A stretch of DNA of 64,000 nucleotides from G963668605 sp963668605 (GCA_963668605.1 OY764903.1:4464001-4528000); one strand, 5' to 3'. Positions 53,583-62,667 are shown, numbered from the stretch's first letter. The notes: generated from the letters alone by a model not told the origin. Made by a program: numbers and translations.

Positions 53583-53866
53583 TCAGAAACGCGCTCGAAC
53601 ACACTTGGCTCCTGAAGAAGTCTGTTCAGCCGGGGTGCCGGACGCGGCGGAGCGTCGAGCGCCGCCTGAAAATTCGCCCATTGGCCGGCGTTGAGACGGA
53701 ACCGCCGCCGGTCGGGCAGGGTTTCTTCCGCCCGCGCGAGGGCGCTCTCCAGGACGAATTCGCTGACCGACCGGTGCGCGGCCGAAGCTGCAATTTGCAG
53801 GGCGCGCTTGGCCGACGGCGTCAGCCGCAGATCAAGTTTTTGATTGCGTGTTTCGGTCATGGCCAT
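53579..53866 (-). CDS. DUF1778-type antitoxin, TacA family
   Basis: 95 residues. The N-terminal ribbon-helix-helix (KLDLRLTPSAKRALQIAASAAHRSVSEFVLESAL) binds DNA. The C-terminal part (FRLNAGQWANFQAALDAPPRP...LNRLLQEPSVFE) is the usual toxin-binding region. GGAG precedes the ATG. It forms a complete TA module with the adjacent GNAT toxin and presumably autoregulates the promoter upstream. Confidence 0.9.
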   Translation of the reverse strand: MAMTETRNQKLDLRLTPSAKRALQIAASAAHRSVSEFVLESALARAEETLPDRRRFRLNAGQWANFQAALDAPPRPAPRLNRLLQEPSVFERVSE

Positions 53867-53892
53867 GGTCAGTGCTCCAATTCCATACGAGA

Positions 53893-53925
53893 ACTATAGC
53901 ATGTCTGCCAGACAATGTCATGACA
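53893..53925 (-). promoter_or_regulatory. Promoter and operator of the tacA-tacT module
   Basis: On the minus strand ATGACA (53921-53916), 17 nt, TATAGT (53898-53893). Two palindromes overlap it: TGTCATGACA (53916-53925) over the -35 and TGTCTGCCAGACA (53902-53914) in the spacer, as expected for a ribbon-helix-helix autorepressor. Confidence 0.6.
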
Positions 53926-54353
53926 ATAGCTTATCCTAATCCGGCGGATTTTGAATGGGTCGGGGCCGGGGGGCCGGGGACAGCCTGACCCGTCCCAGTG
54001 GCGATAAGTCTAAGAAATGCCTTTGCGTAGAGCCGGGATTGCCACTCGGCCGCTATTGGCCGCGTATCTCGCGAGTGAGTCCGCTTTGACCCTTATAACG
54101 ACACGCCCCGCCAGTTCCACATCCGAATCTGCTTTCCCCTGGACGCATCGCAACGGCGAATAGGCATACCTGGCATAATTGGGTATCCTGCGGGGGCTGC
54201 GCCATCACAGACAGCGGACGTATTTCGGAGTCCCGGATTTTCGGACGTATTGTGCAAATTTCAGAATATCGCCACTGGGACCGTTCAGGCCGTCCCGGAC
54301 TCCCGGACTCCGGACTCCAAGGACCGTTTGAAGAGACTGAAGGAGATCCTGCG
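53926..54353. other. Intergenic region without recognisable gene, with a short CCGGACTC tandem repeat
   Basis: No ORF with family resemblance on either strand, and I found no RelE/HigB-like toxin upstream of the antitoxin-like gene. Three near-tandem copies of the 8-nt unit TCCCGGAC/TCCGGAC lie at about 54293-54318. The rest is low in recognisable features. Confidence 0.4.
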
Positions 54354-54683
54354 ATGAAGGCCGAAAAACTCGAAGTCCTGCGAGGAAGCGGAAATGTTTT
54401 TCGCGACCTCGGACACGAGAATACAGATGCCCAACAGTTCAAGGCCATCCTGGCCGCCGAAATCATCAAGGCGCTCGATCGCGACAGCGTGAGTGTGCGG
54501 GGCGCGCAACGCCGCACCGGGATTGCCGCGGCCGACTTCTCGCGCATTCGCAATGCGGACCTCGGGCGGTTCACTGTCGATCGACTCATGTCGATTATCA
54601 ACCGGCTCGGATCGCGCGTGGAAGTTAAGATCACCGTGAGACGCGTGAAACCCGCTGGAAACGAGGCGCTGGCGCATCAGTGA
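54354..54683 (+). CDS. HigA-like XRE-family antitoxin/regulator (orphan)
   Basis: 109 residues. VLRGSGNVFRDLGHEN is the typical start of HigA-type XRE antitoxins (COG5606), followed by a helix-turn-helix (SVRGAQRRTGIAAADFSRIRN) and the conserved FTVDRLMSIINRLGSRVEVKI tail. ATG with AAGGAG upstream. The usual adjacent RelE/HigB toxin is missing, so it is either an orphan repressor or a remnant of a TA pair. Confidence 0.82.
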   Translation: MKAEKLEVLRGSGNVFRDLGHENTDAQQFKAILAAEIIKALDRDSVSVRGAQRRTGIAAADFSRIRNADLGRFTVDRLMSIINRLGSRVEVKITVRRVKPAGNEALAHQ

Positions 54684-54838
54684 TTGGCAAGGATGTGCAA
54701 AGTGGCCCCTTCACCACTTCACTCGTCTTGAGCCGGCGCGTTCATTGCGTGGGTGGGTTGCGCGTCAACTGGCCGGCGATGGACGATAGGGCGTAGATCC
54801 GCGATACGATAGCGGAGTTCACAGAAACGGAGCCAAAC

Positions 54839-55873
54839 ATGCCGAAAGCCACAACTCCCAAGACACCGCCGCGCACGCGCCGGAACAAGGCGGAAGTCCA
54901 GCAGGAATTCACGGAGATCCAGGAAGAGATGACGACAGCGCGCGAATCCGCTGACGTGAAGGCAGACGAGGTCGCGCGGCGGAAGGAGGGAGAAATCCGT
55001 CACGCGGCCGAAGGGGTCACTGTGGAGGAGACAGTCCAGCAGGTTTCCAAGCTCGGGCTCGACGTCTCGCGTGCCCTTTCGGGCATCTCCGAAAAGCTTG
55101 TGGATGAGGTGAATCGGCTCACGACGCTGAGAGCGGCTGTTGAACTGGAGCGCACGGAGTTGGAGCGACTGCACAAGATCGACGTGGCGGCCACCGCGCT
55201 GGACCTGCTGGTACAGGAGTACGCGAAGCAGAAGGCGCAGTTTGAGGCCGGGATGGCGGCGCAAAAATCAGTCTGGGACGAGAACGTCGAGAACGCCGAG
55301 CGCGAACGCAAGGAACAGGAAGACGCCCTCAAGAAACAGCGGCAGCGCGAGATAGACGAGTACGAGTATAAGAAGAATCTCGAACGCAAGCGCGCCCAGG
55401 ATAAGCACGAAGAGGAACTCCGGCAGCAGGAAAAGAAAAATCAGGATCGGCAGGAAGCTCTCGATAAGAGCTGGGCACAGCGCGAAGCAGCGCTCCGCGA
55501 GCAAGAAGAGGAACTGGTACGCCTTCGAAAAGAGGCGACCGAATTTCCGGCCCGCCTCGATCGTGAAGTGCAGCAAGCTTCCATGCAGGCGGCCAAGGAG
55601 GCCAGGCAGCAGGCGGATCAGCAAATGCAACTCGCCCAGAAAGAAGCCGAGTCAGATCGGCGCATGGCGGAACTTCAGATCAAGACGCTCGAAGGTCTCG
55701 TGGCGCGGCAGAACACGCAGATCTCCGACATGCAAAAGCAGCTCGATGAGGCCAAGAGGCAAGTGCAGGAGATTGCGGTTCGGGCCATCGAAGGGGCGTC
55801 GGGCGCCAAGACGCTTGCTCACGTCAACGACATCGCGATGGAGCAAGCGAAGCACCGCGGCCCTCAGTCTTAG
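54839..55873 (+). CDS. Long coiled-coil protein of unknown function
   Basis: 344 residues, predicted almost entirely alpha-helical and charged (Glu/Lys/Arg/Gln), with a coiled-coil core from about residue 110 to 310 and a basic Thr/Pro-rich N-terminus (MPKATTPKTPPRTRRNKAE). No membrane segment, signal peptide or catalytic motif is visible. It could be a cytoskeleton- or condensin-like scaffold, but that is speculation. It stands alone, converging on the next gene across a perfect hairpin. Confidence 0.75.
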   Translation: MPKATTPKTPPRTRRNKAEVQQEFTEIQEEMTTARESADVKADEVARRKEGEIRHAAEGVTVEETVQQVSKLGLDVSRALSGISEKLVDEVNRLTTLRAAVELERTELERLHKIDVAATALDLLVQEYAKQKAQFEAGMAAQKSVWDENVENAERERKEQEDALKKQRQREIDEYEYKKNLERKRAQDKHEEELRQQEKKNQDRQEALDKSWAQREAALREQEEELVRLRKEATEFPARLDREVQQASMQAAKEARQQADQQMQLAQKEAESDRRMAELQIKTLEGLVARQNTQISDMQKQLDEAKRQVQEIAVRAIEGASGAKTLAHVNDIAMEQAKHRGPQS

Positions 55874-55935
55874 GAGACGGCCCGCCTGGGTACACCGGGG
55901 CAGCATCCGAAGAGTGGTGAATTTTCCGGCTCCGG

Positions 55936-55966
55936 CCGCAGGCTTGTCTTAGTGCCAAGCCTGCGG
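55936..55966. terminator. Bidirectional terminator-like hairpin
   Basis: Perfect 11-bp stem CCGCAGGCTTG / CAAGCCTGCGG with a 9-nt loop, between two converging genes. No U tract on either side, so termination efficiency is uncertain. Confidence 0.5.
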
Positions 55967-55973
55967 TCTCGCC

Positions 55974-56726
55974 TCAGTCCTTCAAGTCTTCCGGATACAC
56001 GGCGTAGTTCGCGGGCGGCGGGTAGAGCGACTTGAGCAGGTCCAGGCGCTTGCGCACGTAGCGGCTCGGCAATTGGCGTGGACCTGTGTCCACGTCGATG
56101 TCGCAGCAGATGCCGTGCAGATAAAGCGTCAGGGTATCGATGAAAGACTGTAGCGCGTACTCGCGGAATGCCTTGCTGTCGCGGTGCGTGCTGGCCGGCC
56201 GCCGCACGAGCGCCTGCTTCAGTTTCCAACTGCCCTCATCGACTTCGCCGTGGACGTGCGCTCCGAGTTCCTCGCGAATCTGGTCGAAGTAGCTGTCGCG
56301 GGCCTCCCCGTCCAGACTGGAGGCGATCAACGCGGCGATGGCGCGATACAGACGATAGTGGTATTCCGCGACGTCCCGGTCCTCAACGGCGAACAGCAGG
56401 AAGACGTCGTTCTTCGCGGAACTGCGCGCGTCGAAAACCGAGCGGTTGGACGGCGGCTTCTCCATGCTCACATAGCAGCGATTGTCTTTCCCCGTCGCCC
56501 TGTCCAGGTAGGGCACCAGGCAAATCGAAACAGGGGGCAGGCCCTTGGCGATCGCCGGGGGGAGCGCGGCGATGGGTTCGGACAGATACTCCTTGATCTC
56601 TTCCTCGTTGAGCGGCGGGGTGGCGAAAAAATAGGAGAAGCGGTCTCCGAGCGGAACCATCTCGGCGCGAAAGCGCTCGGCATACTGTTCTATAGTGAGG
56701 CGGGCAAGTTCTGTTTGGGAGGACAT
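55974..56726 (-). CDS. Hypothetical cytoplasmic protein
   Basis: 250 residues, no recognised domain. It is soluble, with mixed alpha/beta character; HICCDID-like Cys-His content near the C-terminus (LYLHGICCDIDVDTG) and a TIM-like pattern are not diagnostic. No neighbour suggests a role. It is followed across a hairpin by the coiled-coil gene on the opposite strand. Translation from ATG 56726, GGGAGG upstream. Confidence 0.7.
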   Translation of the reverse strand: MSSQTELARLTIEQYAERFRAEMVPLGDRFSYFFATPPLNEEEIKEYLSEPIAALPPAIAKGLPPVSICLVPYLDRATGKDNRCYVSMEKPPSNRSVFDARSSAKNDVFLLFAVEDRDVAEYHYRLYRAIAALIASSLDGEARDSYFDQIREELGAHVHGEVDEGSWKLKQALVRRPASTHRDSKAFREYALQSFIDTLTLYLHGICCDIDVDTGPRQLPSRYVRKRLDLLKSLYPPPANYAVYPEDLKD

Positions 56727-56893
56727 CGAGACTACCCTTAATTCTAACCGTTAAGCGCGGTCCATGTCGCGGTGAATGAGTCGCGAACGATTCCGGCCGC
56801 TCATCCGCGCGGGATGTCACCGCCTCATGGGACGCATTCAGTGGAGACAAACACGGCTGCGCAGCCAGACTGAATTGCTAGACTGGGGCATTG

Positions 56894-58051
56894 ATGCTTG
56901 CCGCCACGCAACCCCTTAACATTCTGGTCTCGGCCGGCGAAGCGTCCGGTGACATGTACGCCGCGGGGTTGGTGCGCGAACTGCAACGCCGTCATCCACA
57001 AGCCGCCTTTTTCGGCTGTGCGGGCCCGGAGTTGCGGACCGCCGGTGTGGAAGCGGTGGTGCGCTCGGAATCGCTCTCTGTCGTGGGGTTGGTAGAGGTC
57101 ATCCACCATATTCCAAGGATCTATGGCGAGTTTCGCAAGCTCAAGGTGGCGGCGCGGCGGCGTAAGCCCGATCTAGCGATCCTGGCCGACAGCCCGGACT
57201 TCCATCTGCGCCTTGCAGCCTACCTCAAAAAACTCGGCATTCCGGTGTTGTATCTGGTCGCCCCACAGGTCTGGGCGTGGAGGAAAGGAAGAATTCGTAC
57301 AATCCGGCGCAACGTCGACCGCTTGGCGTGCATCTTTCCGTTCGAGGAGAAATTCTTTCGGAATCATCAGGTTCCGGCCGACTACATCGGTCACCCGTTG
57401 ACGAGAGTCGTGAAAACCAGCCTCTCGAAGAGTGATTTTTGTGAGAAATTCGGCATTCCGCGGGATCGCAGGCTGATCGCCTTGTTGCCGGGAAGTAGGG
57501 CCGGGGAGATAGCGCGTCACCTTGCGCCGCTGGCCGAAGCGGTCGACTTGCTCCGGCGTGAGGAGGACATCGCGTTCGTGTTAGCGACTCCCTCCGGGTT
57601 CTCCGCGAAGTTCGGGAACGCGTTTTTCAAGGACCGCCTGGGCGATTTGCCCATCCAAGTAGTAGAGGGCTGGACGCGCGATGTGATCGGCCACGCCGAA
57701 ATCGCGCTGGCGGCTAGCGGGACGGTCACTGTCGAAACTGCGATTCTGGGGACGCCGATGGTGACGTTCTACAAGGTGAGCGGATTGAGCTGGGCGCTCG
57801 GCAGGGCGCTGGTGGATGTACCGTTCCTGTCGATGGTGAACCTGGTGGCCGGCCGCCGCGTGATTGTGGAGTTGATTCAGACCGATTGCAGCGGACGGGC
57901 GCTGGCAGACGAGGCATTGCGGCTGTTGCGGGACCCGGTGGCACGGGAGCAGATGAAGCAGGATTTGGCAAATGTAGCCGGCGCACTGGCCGGAGAGCAC
58001 GACCCGATGGAACGGGCGGCCGATATCGCAGAGCAGTTACTGAATTCGTGA
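56894..58051 (+). CDS. lpxB: Lipid-A-disaccharide synthase
   Basis: GT19 glycosyltransferase that joins lipid X to UDP-diacylglucosamine. 385 residues; signature VSAGEASGDMYAAGLVRELQRR at the N-terminus, DSPDFHLRLAAYLKKLGIPVLYLVAPQVWAW near residue 100, LLPGSRAGEIARHLAPL near 195 and an ATG start at 56894 (a TTG lies three bases earlier). Stand-alone gene without lpxA/fabZ; the window also has kdsA and kdsB. Confidence 0.96.
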   Translation: MLAATQPLNILVSAGEASGDMYAAGLVRELQRRHPQAAFFGCAGPELRTAGVEAVVRSESLSVVGLVEVIHHIPRIYGEFRKLKVAARRRKPDLAILADSPDFHLRLAAYLKKLGIPVLYLVAPQVWAWRKGRIRTIRRNVDRLACIFPFEEKFFRNHQVPADYIGHPLTRVVKTSLSKSDFCEKFGIPRDRRLIALLPGSRAGEIARHLAPLAEAVDLLRREEDIAFVLATPSGFSAKFGNAFFKDRLGDLPIQVVEGWTRDVIGHAEIALAASGTVTVETAILGTPMVTFYKVSGLSWALGRALVDVPFLSMVNLVAGRRVIVELIQTDCSGRALADEALRLLRDPVAREQMKQDLANVAGALAGEHDPMERAADIAEQLLNS

Positions 58052-58079
58052 AGCAGTACTGGAAGAGGACTTGAAGCAA

Positions 58080-60038
58080 ATGGCAGGCAAGCTATGGATC
58101 GCCGCGCTCGTGGCGGCCGCCGTACCCACGCTCATCGCGCAGCAACGCACGGCGCGGATCGATGTCCGGCATTACGTAATCGACGCGGAGGTCAACACCC
58201 GCACACAAACGCTTTCGGCGAAAGCGCAAATCCGGTTCGCAGCCGTCGACGACAACGCCACCTCGCTCGCATTCGAACTGAACAACGCACTCAACGTCTC
58301 GCGCGTGACCGACGCGACAGGCCGGCAGATCTCCGCTTCGCGCCTGCAGCAGGACTCCACCGTACGCCTGAGCCTGCCAGAACCACTGCCGCGCGGCAAG
58401 GAACTCACGCTGACGTTTGAGTACGACGGCCGCTTGACGGGGAATGAGGAGTCGCCTGTCTTCGGCATTAAGTTCGCCTCCATCCAAACCGACTATGCGT
58501 TCCTGCTCTACCCGGCGCGCTGGTTTCCCGTCAACGAGTACACGGCCGACCGCTTCAGCGCGGAGTTGCGGATCACGGCGCCGGCCGGGATGAAAGTTAT
58601 CGCGAGCGGCAATGAATCCGCGGGCGAGACGACCCTCGAACGCGCCACCACGAAGTTCGATTTTCAGCAGACCTCGTTCCCCGGCAGCATCGCCGTGGTG
58701 AAGGGCGATCCGCTGCGCGCTTCCTCGCAGGGCGTCAATACGACATTCTGGGTGCGCCAATCGAAGGACGTCGCCAACGCGTATGGCGAGGAGATCGGCA
58801 AGGCGATGACGTATCTGACCAGCATCTTCGGCCTGCCGCCATTTGCAAACCTTACGGTGGTCGAGACCGAAAATGGTGCGCCGAACGGCTACTCGGCGCC
58901 GGGTATTCTGTTCCTCTCGCCGAAGGGTATGGGCAAGCAGCCGAACCAACGCCTGATCGCGAACCAGTGCGCGCGGCAATGGTGGGGTGCGCTGATGTCG
59001 CCGTCCACGCGCAATCACATCTGGATCACTAACGGCTTCGCGCGCTACGCCGAGATCCTCTACCTGGAGCATCTCAATGGACCTAGCTCGCTGGAGGCCG
59101 AGGTGCGCGACACTTACGTCGAGGCGATCACCGTCGACAATCCCCCTCTGATCCAGGCCGGGCGCCTGGAGGACTATTCGCCGGAGTTCTGGTCGCTGAC
59201 GGCGGGCAAGGGCGCAGCGGTTCTAAACATGCTGCGCTACGTGATCGGAGATGATAATTTCGGGAAGTTCACGAAGGCCTTTTCCGATCAATTCGCCTGG
59301 AAATCCCTCGACACGGACGACGTCCGCAAAGTGGCCGACGCAGTCAGCGGGCAGAATCTGCAGTACTTTTTCATCGAGTGGATCGAGTCCAGCGGAGCGC
59401 CGGAGTTCAAGCTGGAATATACCGTGTTCCGCACGCAGAAGGGCTTTCGCGTGATGGGCAAGGTCTCGCAGGATCTTGATACGTTCCGCATGCCGGTGGA
59501 GCTGAAAATTGAGACCGAAGGCAATCCCGAAGAGAAGCGCGTCGATGTTTCGGGCCCCTCGAGCGAATTCATGGTGGATACGTTCGGAAAACCGAAGCGT
59601 CTCGAGCTCGACCCCGGACGCAAACTGCTGCGGCTCAATCCGCAGATGCGCATCGCCGTGGCCGTGCGGCGCGGCGAACAATTCGCCGAGCTCGGTGAGT
59701 TCGCCGATGCCCTGCGCGAATACCAGAAGGCGCTCGAAGTGAATCGCATCAATTCGCTTGCGCATTATCGCGTCGGCGAGATCTTCCTACTCCAAAACAA
59801 TTTCCAGTCGGCGGCGAACGAATTCCGCGAGGCGCTCAACGGCGACCTGGAGCCCAAGTGGACCGAGGTCTGGTCACACATCAACTTGGGCAAGGTCTTC
59901 GACATTACCAGCCAGCGCGAACGCGCCGTCAACGAGTACAACCTCGCCATCCGCACCAAGGACAACACGCAAGGTGCGCAGGAGGAGGCCGCGAAGTATC
60001 TTAAGGCCCCCTATGAGCGGCCGAAACGCAGCAATTAG
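58080..60038 (+). CDS. Catalytically inactive M1-peptidase-like protein with C-terminal TPR repeats
   Basis: ~652 residues with a signal peptide (LWIAALVAAAVPTLIAQ). The N-terminal beta-saddle and the thermolysin-like part match M1 aminopeptidases, but the zinc site is gone: HExxH is replaced by Asn295-Gln296-x-x-Arg299, and the third ligand, 19 residues on, is Asn318 instead of Glu (HEXXH-X18-E spacing kept). The GAMEN motif is also absent (ENGAPNGYSAPG). Residues ~520-640 form TPR repeats (FADALREYQKALEVN; FQSAANEFREALNG). It is probably a periplasmic binding or scaffold protein. No overlap with lpxB; 28 nt after it. Confidence 0.88.
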   Translation: MAGKLWIAALVAAAVPTLIAQQRTARIDVRHYVIDAEVNTRTQTLSAKAQIRFAAVDDNATSLAFELNNALNVSRVTDATGRQISASRLQQDSTVRLSLPEPLPRGKELTLTFEYDGRLTGNEESPVFGIKFASIQTDYAFLLYPARWFPVNEYTADRFSAELRITAPAGMKVIASGNESAGETTLERATTKFDFQQTSFPGSIAVVKGDPLRASSQGVNTTFWVRQSKDVANAYGEEIGKAMTYLTSIFGLPPFANLTVVETENGAPNGYSAPGILFLSPKGMGKQPNQRLIANQCARQWWGALMSPSTRNHIWITNGFARYAEILYLEHLNGPSSLEAEVRDTYVEAITVDNPPLIQAGRLEDYSPEFWSLTAGKGAAVLNMLRYVIGDDNFGKFTKAFSDQFAWKSLDTDDVRKVADAVSGQNLQYFFIEWIESSGAPEFKLEYTVFRTQKGFRVMGKVSQDLDTFRMPVELKIETEGNPEEKRVDVSGPSSEFMVDTFGKPKRLELDPGRKLLRLNPQMRIAVAVRRGEQFAELGEFADALREYQKALEVNRINSLAHYRVGEIFLLQNNFQSAANEFREALNGDLEPKWTEVWSHINLGKVFDITSQRERAVNEYNLAIRTKDNTQGAQEEAAKYLKAPYERPKRSN

Positions 60039-60874
60039 CTGACCTTGATCGAGAGCGGATCCGTCTTGCACTCCGGGGCGTCACTCGCGCGAGCGGCCCA
60101 CTCCGCGCCGCCCAACACCAGCATCGCGGAAAAGAAACTCCATAAGATGATCGTCACGGAGTTGAGAAACGGACCATACTCCATGCGCAACTTGATCCGC
60201 AGCCAGGGCCACAGCGCCCAGAGCACATACTTCAGACCTTCGAGCAGCAGCCCCACAATCACCGCGACCGGCAGTACGCTGGTCAACCGGACCTTGCAGT
60301 TCGGCAGAAGCCAGTAGACCAACAGCAAAATCAGGATCACCATCGGAATCGCGGCGAGTTTGAAGAATACCGTGGTAAGCGCCGTGGTCGCCACGCCATC
60401 CAACCCGAAGACCTCCGTGATGTGGGCGCGGTTGAATGCCGTCAGCGTCGCGGAGACCAGCGCCAGGCTTCCGCATACGAAGATCAACCCGAGACTAACC
60501 AACTGGTTTTTGAGAAAGCTGCGATTTCCGGGCGCGTGAAAGACGCGGTTGAGCGCCACCTCCAACGGCTCAAAGACCCCATTAGCCGTGAACAGAAGCA
60601 AGAACACGGAGGCAAACTGAAACGGCCCGCGTGTGTCGACGGTAGCCCGCAGATTGCGGATCAGGAAACCGCCGACTTCGTCGGGAAAGGTATCGCTCAG
60701 CGCCAGATAAATGGCCTGTTCCGCGGCGGGCCAGTGCAACAGATAGCGGCACAGCGAGACCATCACGATCAGAAACGGAAAGAACGAAAGCAGCACATTC
60801 GCGGCGACCGAAAACCCATAGACATGGACCTCGGTCTCCAGCCAGTACTGGACTGTAGGCTTGAACTTGCGCAT
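60035..60874 (-). CDS. YihY/BrkB-family inner-membrane protein
   Basis: 279 residues with about six hydrophobic helices (SVAANVLLSFFPFLIVMVSL; FVCGSLALVSATLTAF; AIPMVILILLLVYWLLP...), the standard pattern of the YihY (formerly RNase BN) family. It converges with the M1-like gene and overlaps its stop by four bases. Function unknown; once misannotated as tRNA-processing ribonuclease. Confidence 0.88.
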   Translation of the reverse strand: MRKFKPTVQYWLETEVHVYGFSVAANVLLSFFPFLIVMVSLCRYLLHWPAAEQAIYLALSDTFPDEVGGFLIRNLRATVDTRGPFQFASVFLLLFTANGVFEPLEVALNRVFHAPGNRSFLKNQLVSLGLIFVCGSLALVSATLTAFNRAHITEVFGLDGVATTALTTVFFKLAAIPMVILILLLVYWLLPNCKVRLTSVLPVAVIVGLLLEGLKYVLWALWPWLRIKLRMEYGPFLNSVTIILWSFFSAMLVLGGAEWAARASDAPECKTDPLSIKVS

Positions 60875-61088
60875 GGGCGGAGTGGCTTTCTATATTCTCC
60901 CGCGTTGAGTGGCGCGGACACAAGCGAGCGGCTTATTAGCCTCGATAATCCCCGGAGAATAGATCATCCCCACACAGGACTAGAGAGGCGTATAAAAGGG
61001 GAATAAGTCAATATTTTGTTAAAGATTCAGAACAATCCGCCGATGGATGCGTGGAGTCAAACATAGGCTCCAGCGATGGTCTGCAACG

Positions 61089-62477
61089 ATGAAGCTACTT
61101 TCGATCACGGCTGCCCAGACAGCCCGCCAGCGCCCGGAAGCGTATGGCAACCCGCAGGGTTTTTCCGTGGAATGTGTCTCCACTCCGCAACAGGGCATTT
61201 ACCTGATGCATGAGATGGATTTCGATGTCGTGCTAGCGAGCTGGCCGCTATCGGGCTGGAGCGCCGAAGATGTCCTGAGTGAAGTCCAGAGAGTTAACCG
61301 CTCGGTGCCCGTGGTTTTGCAGATGCCTTCCGGCACGCTGGAACTGGAAGACGCCGCACGGCTGACGAAGTTGGGCGCCTACCACGTCGTTGGCGATTCG
61401 ATTGGGGATCGCGACTTGCATGGAATTCTCGAAAGCGCGGTGGAGCATCGGCGCAGCCGCGACGTCGCGCACTTTCGAGACGCGATCGAGATGGCGCCGT
61501 GGCGCAAGTTACTGGTCGGCGATAGCAGGGCGATGCGCAACGTGGCGGATTTGGTGCGCCTGGTCGGTCCGCGCAAGTGTACGGTGCTGATTTCGGGAGA
61601 GACGGGGACCGGTAAGGAGCTCGTGGCGCGCGCTATCCACATGGCGAGCCCGCGCGCGGCCTTGCCGATGGTTTCGGTGAACTGTAGCGCACTTCCCGAG
61701 AATCTGTTGGAGGCCGAGTTGTTTGGCCATACCCGGGGCGCTTTCACAGGCGCCACCACTCAAAGAGTGGGGCGATTCGAGCAGGCCCAGCACAGCACGC
61801 TGTTTCTCGATGAGATCGGAGACATGCCGATCGAACTGCAATCGAAATTGCTGCGCGTTTTGCAGGAACGCGAATTCCAGCGTCTGGGCAGTTCGGAGAC
61901 AATTCGCGTCGACGTGCGCGTGATCGCCGCCAGCAATGTCGATCTGGTTGAGCGCGTCCGGGAGGGCCGCTTCCGCGAAGATCTGTACTATCGACTGAAC
62001 GTGGTGCCGCTGAACACACCACCTCTGCGCGAGCGCCGGGACGACACGCCGTCGCTGGTGCATCATTTCATCGCGAAAATCTGCCGCAATGAGGATCTGC
62101 CGCTAAAAAACGTCTCGTCTGAAACATTGGAACGCCTGGCCGCGCATTCCTGGCCGGGCAATGTGCGGCAACTCGAGAATGCTGTGGAGATGGCTGTTGC
62201 GCTAAGCGGCGATCGCATGATGCTCTACCCCGGCGATTTTCCGCTCGCGGCATTGCCGCCGCGGAAGACACCGGCCGCGCACGTCGATTCGATGGTGCGT
62301 GTGCCGGATGAAGGTTTGGATTACGAAGCGACGGTCGGGCGCATCGAACGCAACATACTTTCGCAGGCGCTCGAAAAGTCCGGTGGCAACAAGAAGCTAG
62401 CGGCCGAGTTGCTGCGGCTAAAGCGCACGACGTTCGCCGCCAAACTAAAGAGCCTCGATCTCGCGCCGGCGTGTTGA
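61089..62477 (+). CDS. Sigma-54-dependent transcriptional activator with degenerate receiver domain
   Basis: 462 residues. Receiver-like N-domain lacks the phospho-accepting Asp (DVVLASWPLSG where DxxLLDxxMPG is expected) and the acidic pair near the start. The AAA+ sigma-54 interaction domain (residues ~140-380) is intact: Walker A GETGTGKE, GAFTGA loop for sigma-54 contact, Walker B TLFLDEIGD, arginine finger FREDLYYRLNV. A C-terminal Fis-type HTH ends in GNKKLAAELLRLKRTTFAAKLKSL. It is probably active without phosphorylation or under another signal. Confidence 0.93.
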   Translation: MKLLSITAAQTARQRPEAYGNPQGFSVECVSTPQQGIYLMHEMDFDVVLASWPLSGWSAEDVLSEVQRVNRSVPVVLQMPSGTLELEDAARLTKLGAYHVVGDSIGDRDLHGILESAVEHRRSRDVAHFRDAIEMAPWRKLLVGDSRAMRNVADLVRLVGPRKCTVLISGETGTGKELVARAIHMASPRAALPMVSVNCSALPENLLEAELFGHTRGAFTGATTQRVGRFEQAQHSTLFLDEIGDMPIELQSKLLRVLQEREFQRLGSSETIRVDVRVIAASNVDLVERVREGRFREDLYYRLNVVPLNTPPLRERRDDTPSLVHHFIAKICRNEDLPLKNVSSETLERLAAHSWPGNVRQLENAVEMAVALSGDRMMLYPGDFPLAALPPRKTPAAHVDSMVRVPDEGLDYEATVGRIERNILSQALEKSGGNKKLAAELLRLKRTTFAAKLKSLDLAPAC

Positions 62478-62522
62478 TTCATTCGCTGCGTTGCCTTGCG
62501 CGGTTCAACTAAGACAATTTTC

Positions 62523-62609
62523 GCTTCCCGTCGCTATCGCTCTGGGCACCGTTTGGGGTTCCGATCTTCAGTCCGTTCAAACGGTGCCGGGAGCGTAGCG
62601 ACCGGAGGC
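62523..62609. repeat. REP-like palindrome pair, family A
   Basis: Left inverted unit GCTTCCCGTCGCTATCGCTCTGGGCACCGTTTG (62523-62555) and right unit CAAACGGTGCCGGGAGCGTAGCGACCGGAGGC (62578-62609). The CACCGTTTG/CAAACGGTG inner arms are perfect; the left outer arm is more degenerate. Confidence 0.75.
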
Positions 62610-62667
62610 GACCGGGCTAGACCGGGTTCCAGAACCGTGCGCGTTCCCGGAAAGATCGAAAAAAACG

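Noticed and set aside
54252..54353. 34-codon upstream extension of the HigA-like gene
   Set aside because: The conserved domain starts at the ATG at 54354, which has an AAGGAG site; the extension is low-complexity Pro/Gly/Asp-rich repeat translation.
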